The translations under genes were made by a program, and so were the position numbers. This document shows, one piece after another, positions 45,716-56,394 of a stretch of DNA of 64,000 nt. Source of the DNA: Impatiens glandulifera (Eukaryota; Streptophyta; Magnoliopsida; Ericales; Balsaminaceae); NCBI RefSeq assembly GCF_907164915.1, contig NC_061867.1, positions 48,487,852 to 48,551,851 on the forward strand, given 5' to 3'. Below the pieces are notes generated by a model. It was given only the letters and a program-made list of their open reading frames with translations, made no database searches and was not told where the DNA came from. Numbering within the stretch: position 1 is the stretch's first letter; each line of letters opens with the position of its first letter.

Positions 45716-46317
45716 CCCGTGGATTCGGCTCAGTATTAAATGAAGTTAAGCATGCCTGATGATGTCATCAGCTATTAAATAGACTTAACTTGTTGAAGTA
45801 ACTAATGGTTATTTCCAAGGTAAATCTAATAATTACTAAGATAGCAATGATTAAAGATATCTATTGACAAAATGTAAGTTTCCCTCTCTTGATGATGGAC
45901 ACATGTCGTCATCTCGATTGTGGGAAACTTGTTTTTAATTTATCACAGGCTTCATTTATCAAAGCATGCACGAAAACTCGGTTAGACATCTCAGGTTAAC
46001 CGGAAAAATTCATTTCATCAGATCAGAGTGCATGCGTACTAATCAGTTTTCTATGACCGGTTTTAGTAGGATAATTCCGTTTTATGAAAAATAGTTGATT
46101 GATATCAACAATTGTTCAATTTTGGATTTATCTTATCCACTTCAACCTGGTTATTTCAACCGTTAAGTAAACATACATTTGATTTGAAATAATGAAGTAG
46201 TCGGGCATAACCGGAGTTTTCCTCCCGGTTAGCATGTTTGATTTTATTAATGACCTATTAAACTGAGAAGCTTTAGCTTCTCCCTGAACACATATCCCGG
46301 TTTTACATGCATCATGA

Positions 46318-49300
46318 TTATATCAATTGACTTAAATTAGTAAGACCCAGAATATTTCGAAAATGTGAAAACTTAGCTTCCTGTAGCGGTTTCGTGAAGA
46401 CGTCCGCTACTTGTTGCTCGGTTGACACATATTCCAGCCGGATGTGTTTCTCCTGAACATGCTCCCGGATGAAGTGATGTCGAATGTCGATATGCTTCGT
46501 TCTTGAGTGCAACACCGGATTGTATGTAATCGCTATGGCGCTGGTGTTGTCACAGAAGATAGGAGACTCCTTTGCTTCTATTCCGAAGTCCCTGAGTTGC
46601 TGTTGAATCCAGAGGAGTTGTGCACAGCAGCTTCCAGCCGCTAAGTACTCTGCCTCTGCGGTTGACGTTGCGACGGACGTTTGTTTCTTGCTGCTCCAGG
46701 TAACTAACCGGTCACCCAGAAACTGACAGGTTCCACTTGTACTTTTTCTGTCGATTTTGCATCCCGCGTAATCGGCATCGGAATAGCTTATTAGATTGAA
46801 GCTCGAGTCTTTTGGATACCAGAGTCCCACTTCTTGAGTTCCCTTTAGATATTTTAAGATTCTCTTAGCCGCCGTATAATGAGATTGCTTTGGATTTGCC
46901 TGGAACCTCCCGCATACTCCAACCGCAAACAGAATGTCAGGTCGGCTAGCTGTGAGATATAACAGCGAGCCGATCATTCCTCGATATGCTGTGATGTCAA
47001 CCGCTTGACCATCATCATCTTTGTCCAACTTCACGGAAGGACTCATTGGCGTAGCCGCTTCGGCACAAGTATCCATCCCAAATCTCTTCAGCAATTCGGA
47101 TGTATACTTCGGTTGGCTGATAAAGATTCCGGCTTCCATCTGCTTAACCTGAAGTCCTAGAAAGAAACTCATTTCCCCCATCATACTCATTTGAAATCTA
47201 TCAGTCATCATTTTCGAAAATTTGTCGCATAACTTTGGATCGGTTGACCCGAATATGATGTCATCAACATAAATTTGAACAAGTAATATTTGCTCCTTTC
47301 TTTCAAATTTAAATAAGGTTTTATCTACTGAACCGATTGTAAATTTGTGGTCAAAAAGGAATTGAGTCAAAGTATCGTACCAAGCTCTTGGTGCTTGTTT
47401 CAAACCGTAAAGGGCTTTATTCAGCCGGTAAACGTGATTTTCATGTTCTGGATTTTTAAAACCTGGAGGTTGATTAACATACACCTCTTCATTGACTTTA
47501 CCGTTTAGAAAGGCGCTTTTTACATCCATTTGATAAACTTTAAACTTTTTGAAAGCTGCATATGCTAAAAATATTCTAATGGCCTCAAGTCTAGCTACAG
47601 GTGCGAATGATTCTTCAAAATCAATTCCTTCTTCCTGTTTATATCCTTGAGCCACTAACCGGGCTTTGTTCCTCGTAACTAAACCGTTTTCATCGAGTTT
47701 ATTTCTGAATACCCATCGTGTGCCTATAACCGGTTTATTTTTCGGTCTAGGAACTAGATACCAGACTTTATTTCTCTCAAACTCGTTTAATTCCTCTTGC
47801 ATTGCCAAGATCCAATCTGGATCTGACAGTGCTTCATCCACCTTTTTCGGCTCAATTTGTGATATGAAAGCAGAGTTTCCATAGTGATCCAAATTTTGTT
47901 GCCTAGTTCGGACGGGTGAGGATATGTTACCTATTACTAGTTCAAGAGGATGATTTTTGTTCCTTCTGAGGCTAATCCGAGACGTGTCTACCAAGCTTTC
48001 GGCTGGCTGATCAAGATTAGACAGATCGGTAGGTTGAACAGAGTCAGACCGACCGATTTCTTCAGTAGAGACTGAAGCGTCAACTTTCTGCGGTAAAGCA
48101 GCTTGATCAGGTTGAATTTCAACATCAACCGCTTGGTCCTTGACAAAACGTCTAAAAACCGGAACCTCGTCTTCATCATCAGAATAGATATTGAAATTTT
48201 CCATTCTGTTGTGAAGGTCGAAGGGTAATGCAGTGTTTCGCTCAACCGATTCATCGAAAACAACGTGTGCGGTTTCTTCAACTGTTAAAGTCCTAGTATT
48301 ATATACTCGGTATGCTTTACTTACAGCTGAATATCCCAACATTATTCCCTCATCAGATTTAGCATCAAATGTGGTCAAGTACTTCTTGCCGTTATTGTGA
48401 ACAAAGCATTTACTATCGAAAATTCGAAAGTACCGTACATTTGGAATTTTATCAAAATAAATTTCAAAAGGAGTTTTCGAAAACCGTTTAGTCACAAGAG
48501 ATCGATTTTGTGTATAACAAGCAGTGTTGATAGCTTCAGCCCAAAACTTTTGAGCTATACCCGAATCGGCTATCATTGACCTTGCGGCTTCCTTGAGAGT
48601 TCGGTTTCTTCTCTCAGCCAGGCCGTTTTGTTGAGGAGTTCTGGTACTAGACAACTCGTGCCTAATACCGGAATCATCAAGAAAAGTAGTTAAGTTGCTA
48701 TTAATGAATTCAGTTCCTCTATCACTTCTAATTTTGTTTACTCGAATAGACTTTTCATTTTGTATTCTCAAAATCAGTTTAATCAAGTTTGAAGCAGCTT
48801 GATTTTTAGAAGCTAGAAAAGTAACCCAAGTAAATTTAGAATAATCATCAATAACTACCATGGTGTAATGCATGCCTCCTAGGCTAGTTACTCTAACCGG
48901 ACCAAACAAGTCCATATGCAGTAATTCCAAACATCTTTCAGATTGATAGTTTCCTTTACTTTTAAAAGATGATTTCACTTGTTTTCCCATTTGACATGCA
49001 GCACATACTTTATCTTTTGAAAATTTAACATTTGGAAAACCATGAACTAGTTCCTTGGAACAGATAAAGTTAATCGTTTTGAAGTTCAAGTGGTTTAACC
49101 GTTTATGCCAAAGCCAGTTTGGATCATTTCCGGCTATCATACACACAGGTTTTTCGAAATCCGTTTTCCAGTTTACTTTGTAAATGTTTCCTATTCGATT
49201 ACCGGTTAACAAGATTTCATCATTTTGATTCTTGACTAAGCATGAGTTTTTATGAAATTCAACTTTATAGCCCACATCACACATCTGGCTTATGCTTAAT

Positions 49301-49581
49301 AAATTAAAACTTAGCTTTTCTACCAATAGCACATTATTTATGGAAAGTTCACCATGGACAATCTTACCCTTGCCCACGGTTTTACCTTTTGAGTTATCCC
49401 CAAATGTAATGAATGCTCCTGTTTCGTATTTGATGTCGGTTAGTAGCTCTTTGTTTCCGGTCATGTGCCTTGAGCATCCACTGTCCAAGTACCATTCAGA
49501 ATTCTTCAACCGGTTGCTCCTCCTAACCTGCAGCAAATAATTATTTACAACTTTTTGGTACCCACATTTAGTTGGGTCCAT
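46318..49581 (-). CDS. pol: Element B pol polyprotein, intact
   Basis: 1087 codons, same length as in element A, about 98% identical by eye. All catalytic motifs are present: protease DSG (residues 33-35), integrase acidic triad in [16 protein letters not shown] and [17 protein letters not shown], RNase H SDADYAG, AEAEYLA and CDNTSA. One change lies near an integrase motif ([11 protein letters not shown] for [11 protein letters not shown]), and an otherwise conserved Gly in the linker is Asp (IFDSKC). The ATG overlaps the gag stop by 14 nt, as in A. With intact gag and near-identical LTRs, this copy could be autonomous, although its 5' LTR tip is rearranged, which does not affect its transcript. 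Confidence 0.95.
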   Translation of the reverse strand: MDPTKCGYQKVVNNYLLQVRRSNRLKNSEWYLDSGCSRHMTGNKELLTDIKYETGAFITFGDNSKGKTVGKGKIVHGELSINNVLLVEKLSFNLLSISQMCDVGYKVEFHKNSCLVKNQNDEILLTGNRIGNIYKVNWKTDFEKPVCMIAGNDPNWLWHKRLNHLNFKTINFICSKELVHGFPNVKFSKDKVCAACQMGKQVKSSFKSKGNYQSERCLELLHMDLFGPVRVTSLGGMHYTMVVIDDYSKFTWVTFLASKNQAASNLIKLILRIQNEKSIRVNKIRSDRGTEFINSNLTTFLDDSGIRHELSSTRTPQQNGLAERRNRTLKEAARSMIADSGIAQKFWAEAINTACYTQNRSLVTKRFSKTPFEIYFDKIPNVRYFRIFDSKCFVHNNGKKYLTTFDAKSDEGIMLGYSAVSKAYRVYNTRTLTVEETAHVVFDESVERNTALPFDLHNRMENFNIYSDDEDEVPVFRRFVKDQAVDVEIQPDQAALPQKVDASVSTEEIGRSDSVQPTDLSNLDQPAESLVDTSRISLRRNKNHPLELVIGNISSPVRTRQQNLDHYGNSAFISQIEPKKVDEALSDPDWILAMQEELNEFERNKVWYLVPRPKNKPVIGTRWVFRNKLDENGLVTRNKARLVAQGYKQEEGIDFEESFAPVARLEAIRIFLAYAAFKKFKVYQMDVKSAFLNGKVNEEVYVNQPPGFKNPEHENHVYRLNKALYGLKQAPRAWYDTLTQFLFDHKFTIGSVDKTLFKFERKEQILLVQIYVDDIIFGSTDPKLCDKFSKMMTDRFQMSMMGEMSFFLGLQVKQMEAGIFISQPKYTSELLKRFGMDTCAEAATPMSPSVKLDKDDDGQAVDITAYRGMIGSLLYLTASRPDILFAVGVCGRFQANPKQSHYTAAKRILKYLKGTQEVGLWYPKDSSFNLISYSDADYAGCKIDRKSTSGTCQFLGDRLVTWSSKKQTSVATSTAEAEYLAAGSCCAQLLWIQQQLRDFGIEAKESPIFCDNTSAIAITYNPVLHSRTKHIDIRHHFIREHVQEKHIRLEYVSTEQQVADVFTKPLQEAKFSHFRNILGLTNLSQLI

Positions 49582-51406
49582 GGTTGATTAGTCCCTTTGG
49601 GATCCAGACTTGAATTAGTCGGATCACTTTCCCGGTTATTGTTTTGATAATGTTTGGCTTAACTTCTTGGTCATTGCTCAAGAATGCCTTATGTGGTGAT
49701 GGACTTCTTCGATATCGATTTTTATTATGTTTATTTGGTTTCCGGTTGGCTTTCTTTCTCTCAGGATGAAACCATTTTTCAGATTCGTTGGGACCTACGT
49801 ACTTAAGAGTTTCTTCCGGTTTTAGTTCATTTTCTGTTTGTGAACTTTTGACAAATTTTATGAACGGAAGATTATTCTTCGTTAGTTTCATCCCGTTAGA
49901 CTGTTTTATTTCATTTTGTTTACTTGGATCATACCCGATACCATATCTACATTTCGGATGTCGTTTATAGTTACACATTTGTTTTACTGCTTGACGTGAT
50001 CTCTCCCACGCAGCCGTAACGTACATTGCTCGCTCATCAGTTTCCATTCCCGGTTGAACTGTCTTCTCATCATCCGAGAATAGTTCATCCGGTTCATGTG
50101 TTTTAATCTCATATGTTTTATCGTTTTCATCATTTATTTGTTCGTTTTCAGTTTCTACAGATGCTGGCATATACGCAGATATATTTCTGAACTCAGCAAC
50201 CATTTGATTGAGTGCAGAAACTAGATCTTCTTTAGTAAATTCATCAGAAGAGAAATCAAATACCTCTTCATCGTTTGCCATGAAGCATGTTACTTTCTCT
50301 TCACTATTTTCATCGTCGGAATATGCCCATTCACTTCCACCGTCTGATGCAATGAGAGCTTTTTGGATTTCCTTTCCTTCATCAGCACGTTGATCATCAT
50401 TTCTTCGGTAGTCGTTTCGTTGGTTGTTGTTGTTTCCCCGATAGTTGTTTCCTTGATACCGGTTGCCTTGATAATTATTCCCTTGATAATTTCCTTCCGG
50501 TTTTCTATCATCTCTTCTTGGTTTTCTACATTCCGACCTGAAATGTCCAAAACCATCACAGTTATAACATCTTTTGTTTGATTTATCTACATAGTTATAA
50601 TTAAAGTCATTGTTAGATGGTGGCTGGCTCTTCTTCATGAATTTTCCAAATTTCTGGGCTAGCATCGCCATCACATCATCGGTTATTTGATCGGTGTTTT
50701 TGACTGGAGCCGGTGCGGTTGATACTGGAGCCGCCGGTTCCGCCGATGTGACCAAAGCTCTTGTTGCGGTTGATGTAGATGTTTCATCTTCGATCCGAGA
50801 ATTGATCTCGAACTCGTAGGCTTTCAAGTCCTCAAACACATCGTGCAGCTTCATCTGCCCAAGGGTGTTGGATTCCCTCATCACCATGGTTTTGATGTCC
50901 CACGTGCTCGGCAAGGATCTTAGAGCTTTAATGATCACTTCTCGGTTGTCATACTTCTTTCCGAGTGTCTGAAGCTCGCTTACTACGCTGGTGAACCGGT
51001 TGCTAAATTCTTTCATATTTTCTCCCGGTTTCATCCTTATGTTCTCATACTTCTGCGTAGCCACCAAGATTTTATTTTCCTTGGTTCTTTCGTTTCCCTC
51101 GTGGATCTGGATGATCGTTTCCCAGGCTTCCTTTGCATTTTCGCACTCTGATATTTTGTTCAAAGTGTTGTTGTCTATGGCTTTATAGATGTGCCTCATG
51201 CAATGGTTGTCCAGGTTGCTTCTTCTCCGATCTTCACTTGTCCACTGGCTTTCCTCCTTGTTAATCTTGATCGGTCCTTCTTTCAGAACTCGGCTCATCT
51301 CATCATCTAGTGTTATCAGATGTAGATACATCTGCTTCTTCCAACTGCTAAATGCTTCGCTGTTTAGCATTGGCGGCTTGTCGCTGTGAGTCATGCTTCC
51401 CACCAT
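49568..51406 (-). CDS. gag: Element B gag, intact
   Basis: 612 codons. Capsid domain ([12 protein letters not shown] ... [16 protein letters not shown]), CCHC knuckle [14 protein letters not shown], then a Gly-Asn-Tyr-Gln tract about 11 residues shorter than in element A, then the family-specific acidic and basic C-terminal region ending in a block ([13 protein letters not shown]) that overlaps the pol start. The start ATG at 51406 is 27 nt from the primer site. The family-specific C-terminus is conserved in length with A, which suggests it has a function. Confidence 0.93.
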   Translation of the reverse strand: MVGSMTHSDKPPMLNSEAFSSWKKQMYLHLITLDDEMSRVLKEGPIKINKEESQWTSEDRRRSNLDNHCMRHIYKAIDNNTLNKISECENAKEAWETIIQIHEGNERTKENKILVATQKYENIRMKPGENMKEFSNRFTSVVSELQTLGKKYDNREVIIKALRSLPSTWDIKTMVMRESNTLGQMKLHDVFEDLKAYEFEINSRIEDETSTSTATRALVTSAEPAAPVSTAPAPVKNTDQITDDVMAMLAQKFGKFMKKSQPPSNNDFNYNYVDKSNKRCYNCDGFGHFRSECRKPRRDDRKPEGNYQGNNYQGNRYQGNNYRGNNNNQRNDYRRNDDQRADEGKEIQKALIASDGGSEWAYSDDENSEEKVTCFMANDEEVFDFSSDEFTKEDLVSALNQMVAEFRNISAYMPASVETENEQINDENDKTYEIKTHEPDELFSDDEKTVQPGMETDERAMYVTAAWERSRQAVKQMCNYKRHPKCRYGIGYDPSKQNEIKQSNGMKLTKNNLPFIKFVKSSQTENELKPEETLKYVGPNESEKWFHPERKKANRKPNKHNKNRYRRSPSPHKAFLSNDQEVKPNIIKTITGKVIRLIQVWIPKGLINHGPN

Positions 51407-51432
51407 TTTGGTTACTTGAGTGCTAAGAACCT

Positions 51433-51445
51433 GGCTCTGATACCA
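51433..51445 (-). other. Primer binding site of element B
   Basis: TGGTATCAGAGCC on the minus strand, two bases from the 5' LTR. Confidence 0.92.
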
Positions 51446-51447
51446 CT

Positions 51448-52705
51448 TGTTAGGATCGGGGACGCCCTTGGAGGACCGGGGTTAATTTTCCGGTTTTAAG
51501 TAAGGGAGGCCGCTTACAACAACACACACAACTTGGTGATAGTCCGGTTAGAGACTAAAACCGTTCTCAGCACTGCACAACCTGTCACAGACTCTTGAAC
51601 CGGTGTTCAAGGGCGGAAGTGTCTATTTCAGGTTGAAGCAACGTTTGCGACTTTAGATGATGTTTTAAGAAGGAGGATATATAACGAGAGTGAGTGACCG
51701 GTTTTGGAAGTATGATTGGTTTGCGATTTTATGGTAAGATAGCAGGAAAAGAAAGAAAAATGAAAGAATACAAGACACGGAAATTTGTTTATGGATGTTC
51801 GGAGCAAACCCTCCTACGTCACCCCTTCTTCTCAGGTTATGAGAAGGATCTCCACTAACTCTTTAGAGTTACAATTTACACTTCCGGTCGAGCCCAACTT
51901 CGCTACTCGCCAGTTACACCAAACTCACACTTTGATGTAATACAATACAACACGATAATCACACACAACGATTTCCGGTTTTAGGCAAACCGACTTTAGA
52001 ATGTAAAGCTTTATCTCTCTAGAATTGAATGCTTTATGACTTTCACAATTTCAACTACTCAATTTCTCGTATTTACTACTGTCTTTAATGAGGACGTCTG
52101 ATCTTCCTTTTATAGCTGAAAGTAGCTAACGGCTACTTTCTTCTCTCTCTTGCGGATTGGTTGATCATAAGCACGCCTATCTGCAGAAGGATTTCTTGCA
52201 CGCTTCAACTTCCTTAACACCTGGCATTCATGCAGGTGACTCTGAGCAGATGATGACATAACCGGTTTTCAGATTGATACACGTGTTGAGCATCAGCTTC
52301 CGGTCGTCAGCATCGGATCACCAAGGCATCATTGCTTTCCTCCCATGCTTCTGATCGGATCCGATCTTCTTTTATCTTTTCGAGACACGTTTCCTCCGTC
52401 ACAGTACGTCACTCTTGAGATTTGAATCTTCTGACTTTTGATCTGTACTTTCCGGTTTCTGTGTCTTTGTGCATTATGATCCGGTTGAAGTGTATTCTTC
52501 TGCTCTTTGCTAACCGGTTGCTTGAGAAAGTGAAGCCGGTTCCTGTGATCATTTGTCTTGATAACTTGAAGCCGGTTTCTTTGATATGTTAGCAGCTGGT
52601 TATTGATGCACGATTTCCGGTTCCGGTTTGTTCAGTACCTGCACATGAAGTTTAATTTCTGTTTAGTTTGTCTGGCCGGTTCCAAAATTAATCTACTTAA
52701 TTTTT
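51448..52705 (-). repeat. 5' LTR of element B, outer six bases replaced
   Basis: Matches the 3' LTR from TGTTAGGATC to CTTAATTTTT. The last six bases (CTATCA) are absent, replaced by an inverted internal segment (52700-52735). Hairpin module at 51790-51847. Confidence 0.93.
52106..52116 (-). promoter_or_regulatory. LTR promoter TATA box of element B
   Basis: The minus strand reads GCTATAAAAGG. Same position as in the LTRs of A and C. Confidence 0.65.
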
Positions 52706-52735
52706 GAATATTTATTCTAAATAATCAAAAAGGGA
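52700..52735 (+). repeat. Inverted copy of the polypurine-tract region capping the 5' LTR
   Basis: TTTTTGAATATTTATTCTAA followed by ATAATCAAAAAGGGAG is the reverse complement of the internal sequence next to the polypurine tract (for example 404-440 in element A). It joins the LTR through shared AATTTTT and joins the flank through shared GAAA, so both junctions show short microhomology. Confidence 0.88.
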
Positions 52736-53057
52736 GAAAAACATGTTAAACGTGTAAAAATGTATTTTAAGTGTGAAAATGTGTTAAACATGTCAAAAAC
52801 ATGTTTGAACATGCCAAAAACGTGTAAAAATATGTTTAAAATGTCAAAAACGTGTTAAACATGTCAAAAACGTATTAAACGTGATAAAAACGTGAAAACA
52901 TATTTAAAATGTTAATATTTTAAACCGATATTTTATTTTACAAACATATGAATTAGAATTGAATTACAATTCTATCATTTTCCCAAACATAGGAATTAAA
53001 ATTGAATTATAATTTTATAATTTTCCAAATCAATGCCAATTCTATATAATTGGAATG
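52736..53057. repeat. Right copy of the 322-bp duplication flanking element B
   Basis: Repeats 42499-42821 and then continues without a break into the hexanucleotide array, which must be the original continuation of the target. Confidence 0.92.
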
Positions 53058-53566
53058 GCAATGGCAATGGCAATGGCAATGGCAATGGCAATGGCAATGG
53101 CAATGGCAATGGCAATGGCAATGGCAATGGCAATGGCAATGGCAATGGCAATGGCAATGGCAATGGCAATGGCAATGGCAATGGCAATGGCAATGGCAAT
53201 GGCAATGGCAATGGCAATGGCAATGGCAATGGCAATGGCAATGGCAATGGCAATGGCAATGGCAATGGCAATGGCAATGGCAATGGCAATGGCAATGGCA
53301 ATGGCAATGGCAATGGCAATGGCAATGGCAATGGCAATGGCAATGGCAATGGCAATGGCAATGGCAATGGCAATGGCAATGGCAATGGCAATGGCAATGG
53401 CAATGGCAATGGCAATGGCAATGGCAATGGCAATGGCAATGGCAATGGCAATGGCAATGGCAATGGCAATGGCAATGGCAATGGCAATGGCAATGGCAAT
53501 GGCAATGGCAATGGCAATGGCAATGGCAATGGCAATGGCAATGGCAATGGCAATGGCAATGGCAAT
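53054..53566. repeat. Hexanucleotide microsatellite (AATGGC)n, about 85 perfect copies
   Basis: 513 bp of uninterrupted AATGGC units. It lies at the right sub-terminal position of the Tourist-like element, opposite related GGAATT repeats at the left end (39125-39160). Because the unit is 6 bp and stop-free in several frames, it creates long artificial dipeptide frames on both strands. The lack of any imperfection suggests recent expansion. Confidence 0.97.
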
Positions 53567-53599
53567 TCCTCCTCATCAAATAGACCCTAAACACCCTAA

Positions 53600-55112
53600 A
53601 CGAAGATCAAGAAGATAATAGCGATTTCTCCGTCACCATCTTCACTATCCCCAAAACCATAATGGTTTCCGATCCAGATTCCTACATCCCTCATCAAATC
53701 GCCATAGGACCTTACCATCATTCCCGTCCAGAGCTTTACGAAATGGAGCGTTACAAACTTGCTGCCGCCAAAAGAACCAAAAAATCCTTCCAACCCATTA
53801 AAATTCATCACATCGTCGATCATTTCTCGAAATTCGAATCCAAAATTCGTCATTCTTACAACAAATTTCTCGATTTCAATGGCGAAACGTTGGCCTGGAT
53901 GATGGTTGTTGATGTTTGTTTCCTTCTTGAGTTTCTCCGAGTATATGTTGATAAAGAAGGAAATCTCTGGCCACGAATTCATAATTCAATTCTAAGAGAT
54001 GTTATGACGATGGAGAATTAGATTGCTTTGTTTCTTCTTAGAATTGCGTTAGAATTCCGCGGAGAAACGAAGGAGTCGGCTGGTGAACTGTTACTTTGCA
54101 TGATAATGGGTATGTTTAAAGAGATTTCGCCGTTGAAGATGATCGGAGAACTGCCGCCGGAGAATATTTCAGTTCATGAATCAACACACTTTGTTGATTT
54201 CCTTTATAATTTACTCGTACCTAAATCTATAGATTATCCTGATGAAGATGCGACATTTGTTGATGATCAGAATTCAACTGAATTGTTGGACATTTGAGTT
54301 ATGCCCGCCAACTGTTCGACAAAATGCGGATGAAATTTAACCCGGAAAGAGGTTTATTCAAAACCATAATTTCGTCTAAACCGGTTACATTAGCGATTAA
54401 ATTACCTCTATCGATTATCCTTAACTTACCCATTATTAATCTTTTTAAACAACCTTTAGAACATATGTTATTTAACAAAGGGTTTGAAAAAAAAATATGA
54501 AAACAGTAACAACGTAAACAAATCTCCTTTGATGGAAGAAATTTCAATTCTATCAGTTTCGGAACTCGTTTTAGCGGGAGTGAAATTCGTGCCTACTACA
54601 CAAAACAATATAATGACAATCAATTTCGACGAATCAACGTCAACATTTTACCTTCCAACTGTTGTCCTAGAGGTAAACACGAGATCGATTTTGAGGAATT
54701 TAGTGGCATAATGAGACTTGCACATCATCCGGACCGTTGATTTTCACACGTTATACCGAGATGATGAATGAGATCATCGACACAGAAGAGGACGCTCAAT
54801 TGTTGAGGGAAAGAGGGATCATAGTAAACCATTTGAAGAGCGATGAGGAGGAGGCTGATTTATGGGATGAGCAAATCCATCAAATTGACGAAAGTGTTGT
54901 TTCTTGATCAAACGATTGAAGATGTGAACAAGTATTATCGACGTAGTTGGAAGGTTAAAGTGAGAAAATTTGTTAATTTTTATATCTTGGAGTCTTGGCA
55001 TGTCTTCGTATTGCTTGTGATTATCTTGTTATTGTTTATAATGAGTTTACAAGCTATTGCAATATTTATAGGTATCAATATGTCTCACAAGTCACAAGAT
55101 TTAATAAAATAA
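53600..55112 (+). pseudogene. DUF247/UPF0481 gene (At3g02645-like), 3' part, broken
   Basis: Reading resumes N-E-D-Q-E-D right after the transposon target site, then SDFSVTIFTIPKTI, DPDSYIPHQIAIGPYHHS and RPELYEMERYKLAAAKR, the DUF247 hallmark. LDFNGETLAWMMVVDVCFLL follows. At 54019-54021 TAG replaces the Gln codon of the ENQI motif. The frame then changes near 54290, near 54490 (an A run), near 54711 and near 54860. Recognisable blocks continue: MEEISILSVSELVLAGVKF, TRYTEMMNEIIDTEEDAQLL, SKSIKLTKVLFLDQTIEDVN, KYYRRSWKVKVRKFV. A C-terminal hydrophobic span (HVFVLLVIILLLFIMSLQAI), typical of these membrane-anchored plant proteins, ends the gene. One nonsense and about four frameshifts, plus the 14.5-kb insertion, make it dead. 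Function of the family is largely unknown. Confidence 0.9.
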
Positions 55113-55765
55113 TTTTTTTGTTTTTGTTAATATTTAATAATATTAATTAATAAAATAATTCAATTTTTTGCATGACTATTAATGTAACAAATAATAAGAG
55201 TTTACTCTAAAAATAATTAATAAAATGATGTTGGTTGCTTTGAATGAAAGAAATTCAAGAATGAGATTAACCTAATTAGAATTTGGAAACTCTTTGAATA
55301 AAAAACACTTGTTTGAAGCAAACGAGAAATTTAACAAATCATAATTTAGAAAGTACCCCAAAAATTTATGGCCCAAAACTTAATTTGTATCAATGTTGTT
55401 CCATTTTCATTGAAACAAATATTAGTGGTAAATGAAATTGTGTGGTGGATAAAGATGTTATTCATTCTTTGATAATGTTTTTCCATCAATTAACATATTT
55501 TTACTGGTAAAAATAAGATTGTTTTTTCGCATTAAGGAGATATTTGAGAACATTACAACTTGTCCAATAGGCTTATTATAATAAGAAATAAGTTAATTCA
55601 TTACCGTTGCAATTACTTTTTCCCGTAGCGTCTTGCAACCGAATAAAACTTTCGACTTTTATATTATTATTTAAGAAGAATAAAAGGTAAAAATCGACTC
55701 ATGAGAAAAAGAAATGTCAAAGATAAAAATTAAATAGGTCACCACAATATGTAAATAAATAGTAC
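55113..55765. other. AT-rich flank downstream of DUF247
   Basis: No ORF or repeat boundary recognised. It may contain the 3' UTR of the DUF247 gene. Confidence 0.45.
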
Positions 55766-56024
55766 ATTATTAATGTTGAGATCCATATGACATAGTCTTG
55801 ATATTAATGATAACATAGTTATGTTATTAATGTTGAGATCCAAATGACATAGTCTTGATATTAATGATGACATAGGTATGTTATTAATGTTGAGATCCAA
55901 ATGACATAGTCTTGATATTAATGATAACATAGTTATGTTATTAATGTTGAGATCCAAATGACATAGTCTTGATATTAATGATGACATAGGTATGTTATTA
56001 ATGTTGAGATCCAAATGACATAGT
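55766..56024. repeat. 57-bp minisatellite with alternating unit types
   Basis: GTTGAGATCC starts at 55775 and recurs every 57 bp, five times. Odd and even units alternate between ATGATAACATAGTTATG and ATGATGACATAGGTATG, giving a 114-bp higher-order period. A minus-strand open frame across it (55739-56074) is a by-product, since 57 is divisible by three. Confidence 0.92.
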
Positions 56025-56394
56025 TCTTGTTTGTCACTCGTCAATCTACTAATAATATAGGAAAAGTAAAACATACAAGTGTTTCCATAAATTTCGCTAA
56101 AGTGTTTCCATAAATTTTGCTGTCCTGATAGAGGAAATATCCATTCTCTGACAGATGTTATAACTTCGACTCTTTAGGTTCACCAGTCTTCTAAGACTTT
56201 TGTAGTTGTGGGGTGGTATTTCTTTTTAATATGTGATAACATAAGTTGGTGATATTTTTTATTAATGTTTGAGTATGATATGGATAATGTATGACATCTT
56301 ATGTAATAAGAACAACATTATTATATTTTTATTAAATATTTGATTAAGATTTTATTTTAACTAAACGAATCAATGAAATTTAATTTTTTTAAGA
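56025..56394. other. AT-rich intergenic DNA
   Basis: A direct repeat, AAGTGTTTCCATAAATTT, occurs at about 56078 and 56099. Nothing else could be supported. Confidence 0.4.

Larger units (their letters stand above)
42822..52705 (-). mobile_element. Element B: young Ty1/copia of the element A family, aberrant right end
   Basis: Minus-strand element of 9.9 kb: 5' LTR 52705-51448, primer site, intact gag and pol, accessory ORF1, truncated ORF2, polypurine tract, 3' LTR 44085-42822. The two LTRs are the same length apart from six missing bases at the right tip, and I see only about two substitutions in 1258 bp, so insertion is recent. Compared with A it lacks about 4.1 kb (counterpart of about 418-4560), joining the polypurine tract to the middle of ORF2. 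Confidence 0.95.
39114..53596. mobile_element. PIF/Harbinger (Tourist)-like foldback element inside DUF247, carrying nested element B
   Basis: The left end starts GGGTGTGTTTGATAACC and the right end, read inversely, starts GGGTGTTTAGGGTCTATTTG, then ATGAGG. A TAA trinucleotide flanks both sides (39111-39113 and 53597-53599), and outside it the DUF247 reading frame is continuous. GGG-start inverted repeats with a TAA/TTA target site are the signature of PIF/Harbinger Tourist elements. Without the nested copia (42822-52705) and its side duplication, the element is about 4.3 kb. It is made of GGAATT/GGCAAT-type sub-terminal repeats and a large palindromic array. No transposase is present, so it is non-autonomous. 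Confidence 0.75.

Noticed and set aside
52996..53618. Long dipeptide-repeat open frames on both strands (poly Pro-Leu, Cys-His, Gly-Asn, Trp-Gln, Met-Ala)
   Set aside because: All are by-products of the 6-bp array, which is free of stops in these frames; there is no gene context.
55739..56074. 111-codon frame with repeated LCHLDLNINN
   Set aside because: It exists only because the 57-bp minisatellite period is a multiple of three.
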